A stretch of DNA of 64,000 bases from a bacterium. Its GTDB lineage: Bacteria; Desulfobacterota; JAPLJL01. Below are positions 62,953 through 64,000 of this stretch, one piece after another. Made by a program: the position numbers and the translations under genes. The notes beneath the pieces are model-generated. The model was not told where the DNA came from. It made no database searches and saw only the letters and a list, made by a program, of their open reading frames with translations. Where the stretch lies: positions 58,051-122,050 of the forward strand of contig JAQTNV010000003.1 in NCBI GenBank assembly GCA_028713675.1. Direction: 5' to 3'. How positions within the stretch are numbered: position 1 is the stretch's first letter; each line of letters opens with the position of its first letter.

Positions 62953-63825
62953 TCATCGGGTGCCCCAATGCAGCTTGGTCTGGAGGATCTGGAAATAGCT
63001 TCGGCCGGGAGGCCGGACCAGCAGGGTCGGGACCGGATGCTTGGAGACCAGGACCTCGTCTCCCGGACGGAGCTCAAACCGCGATTGTCCGTCGAGGGAA
63101 AGGACGGCTCCGGCGGCCGGGGCGGGCAGGGTGATCCGGATCCGGGCGGAGTCGGGCAGGAGGACGGGGCGCTGGGTCAGGGTGTGGGGGGAAATCGGGT
63201 TCAGAGTGATGGCCCTCAGGGAGGGGTGAATAATCGGTCCGCCGGCCGAGAGGCTGTAGGCGGTTGAACCGGTGGGGGTGGCCAGGATCAGGCCGTCGGC
63301 CCGGTAGCTGGAAAGGGTTTCGGAATCGATCGCGACGTTCAGGACCACCATCCGGGCCGGATCCCCCCGTCCGATGACCACGTCGTTCAGGGCGCTTCCG
63401 CAGTCGGTCCATTTTTTCCCCCGGAGGTATTCGGCCCGGAGGCGGATTCTTGCTTCGATCTCGATCTTTCCCGACCGGATCTCCTGGAGCAGGGGAAAGA
63501 GCTCCTCCGGAGCCGCTTCGGTCAGGAAGCCCAAGCCGCCCAGGTTTACCCCCAGGATCGGGACGGCTTTTTCTCCGGCCAGGCCGGCGGTGTGCAGGAA
63601 AGTCCCGTCTCCCCCCAGGGTGATCAGGAGGTCGGCGGACCGGGCCAGGGCCGCCTCCCCGCGGGGTTTCTTCCCGAGGGACCGGGCCAGTTCCGGGGCC
63701 GGCAGGGGTGTGAAGCCCCGGGCCGCGAGCCAGTGAAAAAGCTTCTCTCCCAGTTTTTGGGCCGCCGGGACTCCGTTTTTTGTAAAGATCCCTACCTTTT
63801 TGATAGAATTTCTGGCAATGATCAT
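62953..63825 (-). CDS. nadK: NAD kinase
   Basis: Phosphorylates NAD to NADP; 290 residues from ATG at 63825 (another ATG at 63846 would add seven residues). Motifs: [12 protein letters not shown] with the GGDGT signature, [15 protein letters not shown]...LNDVVIGRG and [16 protein letters not shown]. The start is only about 30 bases from the nadA start on the other strand, so the two NAD genes share a very small control region. Confidence 0.96.
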   Translation of the reverse strand: MIIARNSIKKVGIFTKNGVPAAQKLGEKLFHWLAARGFTPLPAPELARSLGKKPRGEAALARSADLLITLGGDGTFLHTAGLAGEKAVPILGVNLGGLGFLTEAAPEELFPLLQEIRSGKIEIEARIRLRAEYLRGKKWTDCGSALNDVVIGRGDPARMVVLNVAIDSETLSSYRADGLILATPTGSTAYSLSAGGPIIHPSLRAITLNPISPHTLTQRPVLLPDSARIRITLPAPAAGAVLSLDGQSRFELRPGDEVLVSKHPVPTLLVRPPGRSYFQILQTKLHWGTR

Positions 63826-63857
63826 TGTGCCATTATCATAAACCAAGAAGGATGGCG

Positions 63858-64000
63858 ATGGAATATTTGATCGAGCGGATTAAAAAACTGAAGGAGAAGC
63901 GCCGGGCGGTTTTCCTGGTGCACAATTACCAGATCCCGGAAGTCCAGGAGATCGCGGATTATACCGGCGACTCCCTGGGGTTATCCGAGGAAGCCCGGAA
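63858..64000 (+). CDS. nadA: Quinolinate synthase NadA, N-terminal part (partial)
   Basis: The first 47 residues of NadA, an iron-sulfur enzyme that makes quinolinate from iminoaspartate and dihydroxyacetone phosphate in NAD synthesis. [20 protein letters not shown] followed by [19 protein letters not shown] is the family start with the substrate-binding His-Asn-Tyr. ATG 63858 has AAGAAGG at a good distance; ATG 63852 directly follows that site. Cut by the right edge. Confidence 0.93.
   Translation, partial: MEYLIERIKKLKEKRRAVFLVHNYQIPEVQEIADYTGDSLGLSEEAR

Noticed and set aside
62820-63077. Small minus-strand frame covering the end of nadK and the repeat gap
   Set aside because: It is in another frame than nadK and ends in the translation of a CCCTCTCC palindrome.

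Overview
The window comes from a Gram-negative bacterium of the deltaproteobacterial type (Desulfobacterota or Myxococcota relatives; phylum not proven). It encodes a PilQ secretin, an outer-membrane Omp85 protein with a TamB partner, prepilin-like minor pilins, a MYXO-CTERM-like tail, a TRAP solute-binding protein and an AMMECR-linked radical SAM enzyme. Coding DNA is GC-rich by eye, with a few AT-rich islands. No plasmid, phage or ribosomal genes are seen. One tRNA-Gly is present.

Layout. 1-1825: end of an exported protein with a sorting tail, then an outer-membrane barrel protein with calcium-binding repeats. 2256-10096: minor pilin operon fimT-pilV-pilW-pilX-pilY1 behind a good sigma-54 promoter. 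10387-11313: Ig-like exported protein. 11811-17682: xre regulator and the type IV pilus alignment/secretin operon pilMNOPQ. 17748-20150: aroC and aroB. 20164-23889: two Ig-like (Big_1) lipoproteins. 24162-31654: two large TPR proteins, a roadblock-like protein, an M24 peptidase and an ExeA-like ATPase. 31681-31755: tRNA-Gly(CCC). 32233-39878: TamB, a seven-POTRA Omp85 protein and a SurA-like protein. 40051-46194: AmrS radical SAM, pcm, thioredoxin-like protein, AhpD-like lipoprotein and a large metallopeptidase/propeller/barrel protein. 46473-52112: acyl-CoA beta-oxidation module (acyl-CoA dehydrogenase, SDR, hotdog protein, two thiolase-like proteins without the usual Cys, DUF35 partner). 52237-53635: endonuclease V and an AT-rich DUF559 nuclease gene bracketed by palindromic elements. 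53643-57502: CX9CX2C radical SAM protein and an SsuABC-type ABC transporter. 57717-64000: orphan TRAP binding protein, FHA and PP2C pair, GNAT, recN, nadK and, head to head, nadA (cut by the right edge).

The most striking feature is not a gene. At about twenty places the DNA falls into degenerate tandem units of 7 nt, with several unrelated consensus families, plus some arrays of 9 nt. They fill many intergenic gaps and also enter genes in frame: they form most of the long prepilin leaders of PilV and PilW, appear to supply the signal peptide of the barrel protein at 500, add two insertions to chorismate synthase, and form a linker in the propeller/barrel protein. A second family, about 85-97 bp with two internal hairpins, occurs four times; two copies bracket the DUF559 nuclease gene, whose stop codon lies inside the right-hand copy. 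This looks like a small nuclease-associated mobile element.
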